19,202 nt of DNA from Firmicutes bacterium UBA2530 (GCA_002340985.1 DDNC01000003.1:51629-70830); one strand, 5' to 3'. Shown: positions 1 through 7,518, counted from the first letter of the stretch. The notes: generated by a model not told the origin, from the sequence alone. Numbers and translations are program-made.

Positions 1-23
1 ATAATAAGTGTCTTGATTTTCAT
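1..23 (-). CDS. Start of a gene running off the left edge; possibly UDP-GlcNAc 2-epimerase
   Basis: An ATG at 21-23 (minus) opens a frame reading MKIKTLI, with a strong ribosome binding site (AGGAGGCTTT) immediately upstream. It starts eight bases after the tagO stop, so it belongs to the same operon. Seven residues cannot identify a protein. In many Firmicutes wecB/mnaA (UDP-GlcNAc 2-epimerase, which often begins MKIK...) follows tagO/wecA, so that is the first guess, by context only. Confidence 0.5.
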
Positions 24-31
24 AAAGCCTC

Positions 32-1060
32 CTATTGTTCTTTCCTGCTGAATAAGCCGCCTATTTTTGCAAAATAAAATACTGCGATAACAACTATGGT
101 TGCAACTATTATTCCCGTAAATGGTTCTGTATCCGCTATAGCTATTGAAACAATTCCGAGCATCATGCTTATAAAATACATTATCAACACGGTTTGTCTC
201 TGATTTAGTCCTGTCTTCATGAGCTTGTGATGCAGGTGATCCTTGTCTGCCTGCATAATTGGTTTTTTATTTACGTATCTTCTTATTATGGCAAATGCCG
301 TATCAAAAATAGGAAGACCAAGAGCAAATATAGGCACCGCCAAAGCAACCGCTGCAACGCTTTTTATCATACCCAGCACTGAAGCAACCGCAAGCATGTA
401 GCCTAAGAGCAGCGCTCCTGTGTCACCCATAAATATTTTTGCCGGATTGAAGTTAAACGGCAAAAACCCTAAGGAAGCTCCTGCAATTATGGCACATTGC
501 ATAACTATGAAATCATATCCAAGATTGGCGGCCGTAAAAAGAAGTGTTGTGGCTGCTATGCTGGCAACACCAGATGCTAATCCGTCCAGTCCATCAATTA
601 AATTGATAGTGTTAGTTATGCCCACAAGCCAGAACAATGTTATTGGATATGACAGCCAATTCAGCAAATAGCTCATTCCTGTAGCAGAAAGAGGATTTGT
701 GATAAAATGAATCTGAACACCGCCTTTTATAGCAACCAACGCAGCTATAACCTGCATGATCATCTTTATCTTGGCAGGCATGTCATACATATCATCGACA
801 ATACCTGTAAGAACAATTATTGTTGCACCCGCCATTATATGTATATTCGTAGATGTATGAGGCATGTAAACAAACATGCACGCCATTATGGAAATGTATA
901 TGGCCAATCCGCCAAAATACGGTATGGGTTTTTTATGAATCTTTCTCGGATCCTTTGGTACATCCAGTGCTCCCACCTTTATAGCCAGCTTACGGGCCGG
1001 TGGCGTCATTATGAATGATATAATTACAGCTGAAATAAATGCTATGAAATAACCTGCCAT
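32..1060 (-). CDS. tagO: Undecaprenyl-phosphate GlcNAc-1-phosphate transferase (TagO/WecA, MraY-like family)
   Basis: This polytopic membrane enzyme of glycosyltransferase family 4 transfers GlcNAc-1-phosphate from UDP-GlcNAc to undecaprenyl phosphate. That is the first step of teichoic acid and other envelope glycopolymers. Visible signatures are VDD near residues 88-90, NLIDGLDG near 153-160, MGDTG near 211-215, and the HLHHKL loop near 275-280, which binds the UDP-sugar. About ten hydrophobic segments and 342 residues are normal for the family. I chose the ATG at 1060 because AGAGGATTAAG precedes it and rpiB stops one base before it; a TTG at 1090 would overlap rpiB and has no ribosome site. 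It is the fourth gene of the operon with sua5, ywlE and rpiB. WecA versus TagO cannot be decided from sequence alone, and the acceptor polymer is unknown. Confidence 0.93.
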   Translation of the reverse strand: MAGYFIAFISAVIISFIMTPPARKLAIKVGALDVPKDPRKIHKKPIPYFGGLAIYISIMACMFVYMPHTSTNIHIMAGATIIVLTGIVDDMYDMPAKIKMIMQVIAALVAIKGGVQIHFITNPLSATGMSYLLNWLSYPITLFWLVGITNTINLIDGLDGLASGVASIAATTLLFTAANLGYDFIVMQCAIIAGASLGFLPFNFNPAKIFMGDTGALLLGYMLAVASVLGMIKSVAAVALAVPIFALGLPIFDTAFAIIRRYVNKKPIMQADKDHLHHKLMKTGLNQRQTVLIMYFISMMLGIVSIAIADTEPFTGIIVATIVVIAVFYFAKIGGLFSRKEQ

Positions 1061-1061
1061 C

Positions 1062-1517
1062 TTAATCCTCTGCCTTATCTGTTTTTTCAATTTCCATCAA
1101 TTTATTTATCCTCAGTTCATGTCTCCCACCTTCAAATTCGGCAGACAGCCACGCATCGGCTATGTCTATGGCTATACCCTTTCCCAAAACACGTTCTCCC
1201 AATGCAAGCATATTGGAATTGTTGTGCAGCCTTGACATTTTAGACATGTATTCATTAGTACATAAAGCACATCTTATACCCTTTACCTTGTTCGCCGCTA
1301 TTGAAATTCCAATACCTGTTCCACAGATAATTATTCCTCTGTCACACTCTCCTGATGCAACTATTTCAGCCGCCCTTTTACCATAATCAGGATAGTCAAC
1401 TGAATCCGTATTATAAACTCCTATATCAGAAATATCGTAGCCACTCTTTGTCAAATGCTCCTTTAACGCTTCCTTTAATTGAAATCCGCCGTGGTCACAT
1501 GCAAGTACTATTTTCAT
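1062..1517 (-). CDS. rpiB: Ribose-5-phosphate isomerase B
   Basis: RpiB interconverts ribulose-5-phosphate and ribose-5-phosphate in the cytoplasmic pentose phosphate pathway. The 151-residue protein has the family's ACDHGG start (Asp8, His9) and the CGTGIGISIAAN segment with catalytic Cys65. It also has RLHNNSN with His98 and the GGRHELRI stretch near the C-terminus. Related LacA/LacB or allose isomerases are possible, but the Cys65/His98 pair and the neighbourhood fit RpiB. The ATG at 1517 has a near-perfect site (GGAGGAGAAA); an earlier in-frame start at 1535 lacks one. The gene lies 23 bases after ywlE and one base before tagO, so it is cotranscribed. In Bacillus the order ywlC-ywlD-ywlE-ywlF(rpiB) is similar. 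Confidence 0.96.
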   Translation of the reverse strand: MKIVLACDHGGFQLKEALKEHLTKSGYDISDIGVYNTDSVDYPDYGKRAAEIVASGECDRGIIICGTGIGISIAANKVKGIRCALCTNEYMSKMSRLHNNSNMLALGERVLGKGIAIDIADAWLSAEFEGGRHELRINKLMEIEKTDKAED

Positions 1518-1540
1518 TTTCTCCTCCATAGACAATTATT

Positions 1541-1996
1541 TTATGTTGTCTTTATATTGTCGATTATTTTTTTCAAATAGATTTCTATTTCTTCTGCCGT
1601 CCTTAAATAATCATTATATCCTAACCCGTATGGGTCGGCAATATCAGGATTTCCTTCCGCCTGTGCATATTCTTTCAGCGTATAAACCCTGTCCGAATAC
1701 TGCGGAAAAGCATTCAAGATCACACTCTTGTGGCCTCCGGTCATCGTCAGTATTAAATCTGACTGACCAATAATTTCCTCAGTAAGCTGTCTTGCCCTGT
1801 GGTTTGTAATATCTATACCTCTTTCAGCCAGGACGTCCACAGCCTTTCCATTTGCGCAGTCACCTTCAAATGCACTTATTCCCGCTGACGATATGTTAAT
1901 ATTTTCCATGCTGTTCGTTTCAAGCAACTTCCTGAATATGCCCTCAGCCATGCTGCTTCTGCATGTATTTCCCGTGCATACAAACAATATATTCAT
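1541..1996 (-). CDS. ywlE: Low-molecular-weight phosphatase, YwlE-type protein-arginine phosphatase
   Basis: This is a cytoplasmic cysteine phosphatase of the LMW-PTP fold. The P-loop CTGNTCRS occupies residues 7-14 (Cys7 nucleophile, Arg13 anion binder), and DPYG at 121-124 supplies the general acid Asp121. Residue 11 is Thr, as in Bacillus YwlE, where Thr rather than the Ile of classical tyrosine phosphatases gives phospho-arginine specificity. The substrate is therefore probably phosphoarginine on proteins marked by a McsB-type kinase; this step is inferred, as no mcsB is in the window. Length 151 is normal. Start ATG 1996 is preceded by GTGAGG, which overlaps the end of sua5, suggesting translational coupling. 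Confidence 0.9.
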   Translation of the reverse strand: MNILFVCTGNTCRSSMAEGIFRKLLETNSMENINISSAGISAFEGDCANGKAVDVLAERGIDITNHRARQLTEEIIGQSDLILTMTGGHKSVILNAFPQYSDRVYTLKEYAQAEGNPDIADPYGLGYNDYLRTAEEIEIYLKKIIDNIKTT

Positions 1997-2003
1997 AAAA
2001 ACC

Positions 2004-3062
2004 TCACAAGTTTATTGTTTCACTGGAAGCTTTACCCAGTCTGTTCATTATTGCTTTTCCCAATCCCTCTTCGTCCACGGACTCAGCAAGTATTACCTCT
2101 GTTCCCATGTGGTCGAAATCTCGGAGGCACTTAAACAGATTAGACGAAATTGTAAGCAGGTTTGTTCTGTCTCCGCATGAAATTGTTACTTTTCCACGGT
2201 AATAATTTTCAGTCTGCACCGTCGACATTATTCCCACTCTTTTACCTTCAGATTGTATCTTTTCATAATCTTCATTTATTTTGCGTGCAATATCCTCGGT
2301 TTTTCCTTTATATAAAATTACCTTTGCTCTTGGTGAATAGTGCCTGTATTTCTGCCCGGGAGACTTAGGTATTATCTTTTCATCGCATTTTATAATAGCA
2401 GGGTCATATTTGCAGTCTCCAAGCACGCTTACTATATCCTCCATTGTTATCCCTCCCGGTCTCAATATGACGGCTACATCGCCGGTAATATCAGCCACAG
2501 TGGATTCCAACCCTATTTCCGTACTTCCTCCGTCAATAATCATATCAACCTTGCCCATTAAATCCTCTATTACATGAGATGCTTCCGTTGGGCTCGGCTT
2601 TCCGGAAATATTGGCGCTTGGTGCAGCAATGGGCTTACCGCTTTCTTTTATAAGCGCAAGGGCAATCTTGCTGACTGGCAGACGTATTGCCGCCGTATCC
2701 AGCCCTGCTGTTATTTTATCGGATAAAATATTTTTTTTATATAAAATCATTGTAAGAGGTCCCGGCCAATATTTTTCAGCCAGCTTCACAGCATTGTCAG
2801 GAACATCCTCAATCAAATCATGTAGCTCGTCAAAGTCTGCTATATGAACAATCAGGGGATTATCCTGAGGCCTTCCCTTTGCACTGAATATTTTGTCAAC
2901 TGCCTCATCATTCAATGCATCTGCTCCTATTCCGTAAACGGTTTCCGTTGGGAACACAACAACACCGCCTTTATTTATAATTTCTGCCGCTTCCTTTATG
3001 ATATGCCAATCAATATTTTCAGGATCCATCTTGACTATCTTAGTTTTAATTATTTCTTCCAT
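2004..3062 (-). CDS. tsaC: L-threonylcarbamoyladenylate synthase, Sua5 type
   Basis: The enzyme makes threonylcarbamoyl-AMP from threonine, bicarbonate and ATP for the universal t6A37 tRNA modification. The YrdC core covers about residues 15-205: VVFPTETVYG near 35-44, KGRPQDNPL near 62-70, PGPLTMIL near 100-107, and the SAPSANISG loop near 147-155. A linker with SPGQKYRHYSPRA (about 234-246) leads to the C-terminal Sua5 Rossmann-like domain, so this is the long Sua5/YwlC form (352 residues), not the short TsaC. I chose ATG 3062, preceded by GAGGTATAAA; the in-frame ATG at 3074 overlaps that ribosome site. It is the first gene of the operon. Confidence 0.95.
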   Translation of the reverse strand: MEEIIKTKIVKMDPENIDWHIIKEAAEIINKGGVVVFPTETVYGIGADALNDEAVDKIFSAKGRPQDNPLIVHIADFDELHDLIEDVPDNAVKLAEKYWPGPLTMILYKKNILSDKITAGLDTAAIRLPVSKIALALIKESGKPIAAPSANISGKPSPTEASHVIEDLMGKVDMIIDGGSTEIGLESTVADITGDVAVILRPGGITMEDIVSVLGDCKYDPAIIKCDEKIIPKSPGQKYRHYSPRAKVILYKGKTEDIARKINEDYEKIQSEGKRVGIMSTVQTENYYRGKVTISCGDRTNLLTISSNLFKCLRDFDHMGTEVILAESVDEEGLGKAIMNRLGKASSETINL

Positions 3063-3083
3063 TTTATACCTCATTGGTAATTA

Positions 3084-3099
3084 AGCGGCTCCAGCCGCT
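3084..3099 (-). promoter_or_regulatory. GC-rich hairpin in the sua5 5' leader
   Basis: A perfect inverted repeat AGCGGCT-CC-AGCCGCT lies between the proposed transcription start (about 3105) and the sua5 ribosome binding site. The GC-rich stem stands out in an AT-rich leader. There is no U-run after it, so it is not a terminator. It could stabilise the 5' end of the mRNA or be an operator; neither is shown. Confidence 0.4.
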
Positions 3100-3111
3100 C
3101 TCCTATCGTTT

Positions 3112-3140
3112 ATTATATAATACATTATTCCCATAAACAA
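3112..3140 (-). promoter_or_regulatory. Promoter of the sua5-ywlE-rpiB-tagO operon
   Basis: Read on the minus strand: TTGTTT (3140-3135), 17-base spacer, TATAAT (3117-3112). The -10 is a perfect housekeeping-sigma hexamer at optimal spacing, about 50 bases upstream of the sua5 start. Confidence 0.7.
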
Positions 3141-3220
3141 GGACTTACTTTATTAATATTTTATTTCTGAAATCAAAAAATGACACATATATATTTATAA
3201 AAGACTGTGGGGAGGAAAGA

Positions 3221-3958
3221 TTGAATATTTTATATTACTTTGCAGCAGGTTTTGTAATAGGCGGAATAGGAACGTTCATAGGAGGATTATTGTCTCTGCT
3301 TATAAGCAGACCAACCGACAGGACCGTATCATGTATGCTTAATTTTGCTGCAGGAATTATGTTATCTGTAATATCCTTTGATCTGATGCCTGAAGCATAT
3401 GAAATAGGTGGGTTTTTTATAGTAACATTAGGACTTGCATTTGGTCTTTTAGTGGTTTTTGCAGCGGAAAAAATGATTCCTGAACATAAGCTGAGCCGTT
3501 TTAAGGGAAAAAAATTAAGCTATATGAGAATGAGCTTAATTATAATGATAAGCATGAGCCTTCACAATTTCCCTGAGGGAATTGCCGTAGGCTCCAGTGC
3601 CGTGTATTCAGAAAATTTAGGATTAAAAATAGGTATTCTTATAGCGGCACACGATATTCCCGAGGGAATGAGCGTAGGTATTCCACTTGTAATGACGGGA
3701 GCGTCACCTTTATCTGTTATTTTTCTTACTCTTTTGACAGGTCTCCCCACAGCGTTCGGTGCTGTTATAGGGGCTGCACTTGGAGGCATCTCTGAATACT
3801 TCATAGCCTTCTGCCTGTCTGCCGCTGCAAGCAGCATGCTTTATGTTTCCTCCAGTCAGCTGATTCCTGAGGCATATATTCTTAACAAAGGAAGAAGCGG
3901 CTCGGTATCTCTTTTGATTGGCTTCATCTGCGGATGTTATCTGAGCTATGCCGTATGA
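3221..3958 (+). CDS. ZIP-family metal transporter
   Basis: An integral membrane carrier that imports divalent metal, typically zinc, and in ZupT-like members also iron or manganese. Its 245 residues form about eight hydrophobic helices. The family's metal-site signatures are both present: HNFPEG at 115-120 in TM4 and HDIPEG at 144-149 in TM5. The TM2 region has DLMPEAY and the last helices LIPEAY. The His-rich TM3-TM4 loop of eukaryotic ZIPs is short here. Translation starts at TTG, supported by GGGGAGGAAAGA directly upstream; no in-frame ATG is better placed. It stands alone on plus, divergent from sua5, and its TGA abuts the stop codon of the opposing DUF3343 gene. Metal specificity cannot be read from sequence, and no Zur or MntR site is evident. 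Confidence 0.92.
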   Translation: MNILYYFAAGFVIGGIGTFIGGLLSLLISRPTDRTVSCMLNFAAGIMLSVISFDLMPEAYEIGGFFIVTLGLAFGLLVVFAAEKMIPEHKLSRFKGKKLSYMRMSLIIMISMSLHNFPEGIAVGSSAVYSENLGLKIGILIAAHDIPEGMSVGIPLVMTGASPLSVIFLTLLTGLPTAFGAVIGAALGGISEYFIAFCLSAAASSMLYVSSSQLIPEAYILNKGRSGSVSLLIGFICGCYLSYAV

Positions 3959-4183
3959 TTACGCTTCCATATAAATATTTTCATAAATAAGGCGGCTGTT
4001 TTCAATGATGGCTTTAAGCTTCTGTAGATCATTTTCATGAAATCTTATGCAAAGACCGCAGCTGGAGCTTATGCTTCTCGGCACAGGTATTATCTTGTAT
4101 TGTATATCATGCTTTTTCAAAGCGGCTTCCACCTTCATTGCATAGGAAACCGATTTAAACGTCATGTAGTTATACTGTTCCAT
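3959..4183 (-). CDS. DUF3343 small protein (putative Se/S carrier-like)
   Basis: A 74-residue soluble protein matching the DUF3343 family, which is common in anaerobic Firmicutes. The compact fold looks ferredoxin-like (beta-alpha-beta). Its hallmark is the SSSCGLCIRF segment, with a CxxC pair at Cys42 and Cys45. Some family members are annotated as putative Se/S carriers and are often found near sulfur- or selenium-handling genes; that role is unproven and nothing here adds to it. Two ATGs are in frame; AAAGGA sits five bases before the second (4183), which I prefer over 4189. It has its own promoter at 4217-4246 and no terminator at its 3' end, where it abuts the ZIP gene tail to tail. Confidence 0.85.
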   Translation of the reverse strand: MEQYNYMTFKSVSYAMKVEAALKKHDIQYKIIPVPRSISSSCGLCIRFHENDLQKLKAIIENSRLIYENIYMEA

Positions 4184-4216
4184 AGACATCCTTTCATTAC
4201 TTGCTCAACAATTTAT

Positions 4217-4246
4217 AGTATAAGTATATCACACAAGCTCAAACAA
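4217..4246 (-). promoter_or_regulatory. Promoter of the DUF3343 gene
   Basis: On minus: TTGTTT (4246-4241), 18 bases, TATACT (4222-4217), about 34 bases upstream of the ATG. It lies just downstream of the yfbR terminator, so the gene is an independent unit. Confidence 0.5.
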
Positions 4247-4256
4247 TCTAATGAAA

Positions 4257-4290
4257 AAAAGTTATACTCCACTGTCGGAGTATAACTTTT
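4257..4290 (-). terminator. Intrinsic terminator after yfbR
   Basis: A perfect 14-base-pair inverted repeat (AAAAGTTATACTCC and its complement) with a six-base loop, followed on minus by a run of T. It lies 25 bases beyond the yfbR stop and ends the lipoprotein/apbE/yfbR region. Confidence 0.85.
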
Positions 4291-4315
4291 CGTAATATAT
4301 AAAAATGGTTCAAAA

Positions 4316-4897
4316 TTACATTTCATCTAAAGTAAGGCCATATCCTTCAAAAAACTCATCCATGAAGATTCTCACATCCTGCCTGTCCATGTTATCCATT
4401 TCTTTCTGCAATGCCTGCTTAGCCTTAACAAACTCGCGATTTCCGGATTTTTCCTCTTCAATGCACTTAATGTACGCACTTATTTTATCGGCAGCCTTAA
4501 TCGTCCTCCATATGTCTGAATCCTCTTCCTTGGGTATAAGAGCAGGCTCATATACCTCTTGAAAATCCTCCGGAAGCATATTTAAAAGGCTTTTACTCGC
4601 AGAAAATTCCACTTCCTTATATGCAGTCCTGATTGCAGGATTGAAATATTTCACTGGCGCAGGCAAGTCTCCTGTGAGAATTTCTGCCGCGTCGTGATAC
4701 ATGGCATACAGAACCACCTTGTTTGCATCAATATTTTTTTCGAGGCGCTTATTCTGAATAGTTGCAAGAGCATGTGCTATCATAGCCACATCCAAACTGT
4801 GCTCTGACACATTTTCCTCTTTTGTGCTGCGCATTAATCCCCATCGGTTTATATATTTCATTCTTGAAATGAAAGCAAAAAAATTTGACTTTTTCAT
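4316..4897 (-). CDS. yfbR: 5'-deoxynucleotidase, YfbR family (HD domain)
   Basis: YfbR-type enzymes are cytoplasmic metal-dependent phosphatases that dephosphorylate deoxyribonucleoside 5'-monophosphates. The protein aligns end to end with E. coli YfbR in length (193 aa) and in key residues: Arg18 in NRWGLMR, His33 in SEHSL, His68-Asp69 in MYHDA, Asp77 in TGDLP, and Asp137 in AADKIS. All active-site positions are therefore intact. Its ribosome site (AGGTG) overlaps the apbE stop codon seven bases upstream, so translation is coupled to apbE. The link to a flavoprotein module is not obvious; it may simply share the transcript. Confidence 0.94.
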   Translation of the reverse strand: MKKSNFFAFISRMKYINRWGLMRSTKEENVSEHSLDVAMIAHALATIQNKRLEKNIDANKVVLYAMYHDAAEILTGDLPAPVKYFNPAIRTAYKEVEFSASKSLLNMLPEDFQEVYEPALIPKEEDSDIWRTIKAADKISAYIKCIEEEKSGNREFVKAKQALQKEMDNMDRQDVRIFMDEFFEGYGLTLDEM

Positions 4898-4904
4898 TTT
4901 ACAC

Positions 4905-6014
4905 CTATTTCTTAATGGCTGCGGTCGCTCCGTTGCTTTTCATGATTGACTTCATACCTTCTGTAGCTTGTATTGTTCCATCCTTCATAATCCACATGGC
5001 TTCCGCGCCATCCAGCGATTCCACAAGTGCCTTTCCTTCTTCATATGGCAAAAGAAATACTGTAGTGGACAAAAAATCTGCCATTCCTGAGTTTTCAGTA
5101 ATAACGGACACCGCCCTGAAATAGTCTCCGGGCATTAATGTTTCGGGATCAATCAAATGGTGCACAACCTTATCCCCAACCACGTAAAACCTTTGGTAGT
5201 CTCCGCTTGTTACCACTGAAGCATCTGTCAAAAAAACTGTTTCCAGAACACTTTCCTCAGAATTTCCCAAAACGCTGTCAGGATTTTGTATTCCCACGCC
5301 CCATCTGTCTCTTATACCGTCAAGAGGCTTACCAAAGGCTCTTATATTTCCTCCTGCACTTATAATTCCGGAAGTAAAGCCTTCCTTTATTATTTCCTGC
5401 ACAACAACCTCTGTGGCATAACCTTTAGCCACAGCACCCACATCAAGACTCATAAGGGGATCATTTAAGTATATAGTGCTGTTTTCAACGTCAACTATAA
5501 CCTTATCTATATCTGTATGCTCACTTGCTTTAATTAAACCCTCCATGGGAGGAAGCTTTGCATTTGAAGGGTCTGATTCAGCAGCATCCCTGTAATCATG
5601 CCAAATCTTAAGCACAGATCCCATGGCAATGTTTGTCTTTGTTCCAACCTCTTCATACTCCTTCTTGCTGAAAAGGACTAAATCAATAATATCCTTGCTC
5701 ACCTTTACAGGCTTAACTCCCGCATTGTCATTAATTGTTTTAATGTTGTTTATCCCTTCATAATCATTATATTTATCATATAATTTATGAAGCTCCAGCA
5801 TTCTTTCATGTATCTTTTGAGAATATGTATTAAATTCATCCTCAGTTTCAGTGTAGCCCACAATTTGAGTCACTGTATCAAAGGTATCAAGAAAGTTAGA
5901 GGAATATTTTTCATACACGGGCCCATTGTTCGGATTATTATTTCCCGGTTTATCACAGCTCGTCAAAGCAAAAATTAAAATCCCAGCAAGTATCAAAGGA
6001 ATTATTTTCTTCAT
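4905..6014 (-). CDS. apbE: FAD:protein FMN transferase (ApbE/FmnB-like lipoprotein)
   Basis: ApbE attaches FMN covalently from FAD to Thr/Ser of exported flavoproteins. Residues 1-20 are a lipoprotein signal with lipobox LTSC (Cys20), so the enzyme is anchored outside the membrane. Family signatures follow: SLDVGAVAKGYA near 189-200, SAGGNIRAFG near 219-228, TSGDYQRF near 269-276, HHLIDPETLMPG near 285-296, and the Mg-binding DFLSTTVF near 313-320. The 369 residues are typical. Start ATG 6014 follows AGGGTGATAAAT; the earlier start at 6041 would put extra residues before the signal peptide. It lies just downstream of an FMN_bind lipoprotein, its likely substrate, like fmnB beside pplA in Listeria. 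It has its own promoter after the lipoprotein terminator and is coupled to yfbR. Confidence 0.95.
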   Translation of the reverse strand: MKKIIPLILAGILIFALTSCDKPGNNNPNNGPVYEKYSSNFLDTFDTVTQIVGYTETEDEFNTYSQKIHERMLELHKLYDKYNDYEGINNIKTINDNAGVKPVKVSKDIIDLVLFSKKEYEEVGTKTNIAMGSVLKIWHDYRDAAESDPSNAKLPPMEGLIKASEHTDIDKVIVDVENSTIYLNDPLMSLDVGAVAKGYATEVVVQEIIKEGFTSGIISAGGNIRAFGKPLDGIRDRWGVGIQNPDSVLGNSEESVLETVFLTDASVVTSGDYQRFYVVGDKVVHHLIDPETLMPGDYFRAVSVITENSGMADFLSTTVFLLPYEEGKALVESLDGAEAMWIMKDGTIQATEGMKSIMKSNGATAAIKK

Positions 6015-6031
6015 ATTTATCACCCTATGAT

Positions 6032-6060
6032 ATAATATCAAATAAGCTCAATAATATCAA
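6032..6060 (-). promoter_or_regulatory. Promoter of apbE-yfbR
   Basis: On minus: TTGATA (6060-6055), 17-base spacer, TATTAT (6037-6032), fitting a housekeeping sigma. It starts right after the terminator of the upstream lipoprotein gene, so apbE can be made independently of it. Confidence 0.6.
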
Positions 6061-6087
6061 TAAAAAACTCCTTTCTCAGGAAAGGAG
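6061..6087 (-). terminator. Intrinsic terminator after the flavoprotein gene
   Basis: Stem CTCCTTTC/GAAAGGAG (8 bp, four-base loop TCAG) followed on minus by TTTTTT. It lies 14 bases past the stop at 6102. Confidence 0.85.
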
Positions 6088-6101
6088 CTTTCATTATTTT
6101 A

Positions 6102-7106
6102 TTATCTTGCGTTTTTAATTGCTTCCGCAACTACTGACTGATATCCATCAACAGTTATTGTTACTGAAGATGTTAACTCAGGAACATCAGGAACTGCCTT
6201 ATGGCTTGCATCTCTTTCCTTAACCTTTAATCCTGTAATTTCAGCAGCTGTCTTGCCTATCATCCACTCTTCAAATGCAGCCATCTGCTCAAACCATTCC
6301 TTACCTATAGAAGAAGCCTTAACCATTCCGTATCCTTCTTTAAGCTCTTGCTTTGTTTTGACTTCTGCTGTTTTATCTGATGTAACAACACCGTTTTCAT
6401 CATAGTTTACTTTTACCTGAGCCACGTCAACGATTGATTTAACAACCTTTCCGTCCTTGTCAAGGGCTACGGCTGTCATATAAGTATCAATCTGAGCCAC
6501 AGGCTTAACGTCTGCTGCCTTGTCTTTTGAACTTCCTATATGAGTTTCAACGCCTAAACCAACCTTTTCAGCTCCATGTGCATCTTCTGAGTTTTTCCAT
6601 GCTTCTTCAACAGCAGCTATGTAGCTTTCAACTGTTATTGTAACTGAAGATGTCAGTTCCGGAACATCAGGAACGTTCTTATGACTTTCGTCTCTTTCCT
6701 TAACCTTCAGACCTTTTATTTCATCAACTGTCTTACCGATCATCCAGTTTTCAAAAGCTTCCATCTGCTCAAACCACTCTTTGCCTATGCTTGATGCTTT
6801 AACCATTCCATAGTCAGGACCCAAATCTTTTTTAGACTTAACTTCAGCAGCTCTGTCCGAAGTAACCTTCATGTCTTTGTCAAATGCAACCTTTGTCTGT
6901 GCAACATCCACTGTTATGGATGCAACTTTTCCGTCTGCATCAAATCCAACAGCAGCTATAGTTACATCTGCCTGTGCAGTTGCAGTTTTCTCAGCTGTAG
7001 CATCTGTTGATTTTCCTATAGAAATATTTTGTCCTAATCCAATTTTAGCGATTGAACCCGCTTCTCCTTTTGGAGCTTCTGCCTTAGGCTCTTCTTTCTT
7101 TGGTTC
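6102..7106 (-). pseudogene. Distal part of the FMN-binding lipoprotein, cut off by an in-frame TAA
   Basis: This open frame of 334 codons lies in the same frame as the lipoprotein that stops at 7107-7109. It begins directly with a Pro/Lys/Glu linker (EPKKEEPKAEAPKGEAG) and has no usable start: no in-frame ATG, GTG or TTG with a ribosome site occurs near its beginning, and the first GTG is at 6911. Two tandem units of 160 residues follow, each ending in DVPELTSSVTIT and then an amphipathic helix. That end resembles the SGATIT-plus-helix end of an FMN_bind domain with Gly-Ala replaced by Ser-Val. The organisation recalls PplA-type lipoproteins of flavin-based electron transfer. The frame is otherwise clean, so the stop is recent, a sequencing error, or suppressed. 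If translated, the whole protein would have about 458 residues. Confidence 0.75.
6105..7046 (-). repeat. Two tandem 160-residue protein repeats (480-base period)
   Basis: Unit 1 spans about 7046-6567 and unit 2 about 6566-6105. Landmarks recur exactly 160 residues apart: KIGLG/KVGLG, the acidic D.DGKV, VDVAQ.KV, YGMVKASSIGKEWFEQM, WMIGKT, GLKVKERD.SHK and VPDVPELTSSVTITV. The central block is almost identical in protein and similar in DNA, indicating an internal duplication kept under selection. Confidence 0.9.
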
Positions 7107-7478
7107 TTACTTAGCAACAGGATAAGGGAATTTAGCAGGATCTAATGCATTATTTACAGCATAGATTATAGCCTTGCTTGTTATTGTAGCGCCTGAAATA
7201 ACCTCAACATCTGCTGAGTTCTTCTCAACCATTTTGGCAGGAAGCTGATCAATAGCGTTTGTTCCTATTCCAGGTGTTTCTTTTTCTCCTACAGGCTCAA
7301 CTTTAGTTATTTTGTCGCCTTCTTTTGTTACAGTTACTTTAACTTCCCCTCCAAAACCTTCAGCAGTTCCTGTCAATGTAACCGCATCTGTCTTAGGTTG
7401 TGAATCTGCAGGCTTTGCGCATCCAAATAATGATGTCACAAGCAATAAAACCAACAATAATGATACTAACTTTTTCAT
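7107..7478 (-). CDS. FMN-binding domain lipoprotein (N-terminal part of a PplA-like protein)
   Basis: The 123-residue product has a lipoprotein signal (MKKLVSLLLV onward, lipobox LFGC, Cys20). One FMN_bind domain follows at about residues 34-112, with ETPGIGT near 67-73 and EVISGATIT near 92-100. In this family the Thr of SGAT (Thr98) is the residue to which ApbE attaches FMN, and apbE lies nearby. The role is therefore probably extracytoplasmic one-electron transfer. The second of two adjacent ATGs (7478) is best spaced from GGAGG. The frame ends with PYPVAK then TAA, just where a Pro/Lys linker would carry on into a further 334 codons. Either this is a truncated mutant product or a working short form. 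The -35/-10 is at 7519-7547. Confidence 0.88.
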   Translation of the reverse strand: MKKLVSLLLVLLLVTSLFGCAKPADSQPKTDAVTLTGTAEGFGGEVKVTVTKEGDKITKVEPVGEKETPGIGTNAIDQLPAKMVEKNSADVEVISGATITSKAIIYAVNNALDPAKFPYPVAK

Positions 7479-7518
7479 CATATCCTCCAAATTATGTATT
7501 ATATATCGAAACAAGGTT

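Noticed and set aside
3141..3220. Promoter of the ZIP gene on plus
   Set aside because: Several TATAAA/TATATT strings occur but none has a convincing -35 at 16-18 bases, so no site is listed.
6102..6911. Treating the flavoprotein repeat region as a separate gene starting at GTG 6911
   Set aside because: The start would cut the first repeat in its middle and has no ribosome site; the frame runs unbroken back to the TAA at 7107.
7107..7109. Stop-codon recoding (selenocysteine or pyrrolysine) in the lipoprotein
   Set aside because: The codon is TAA, not TGA or TAG, and no SECIS-like hairpin follows.
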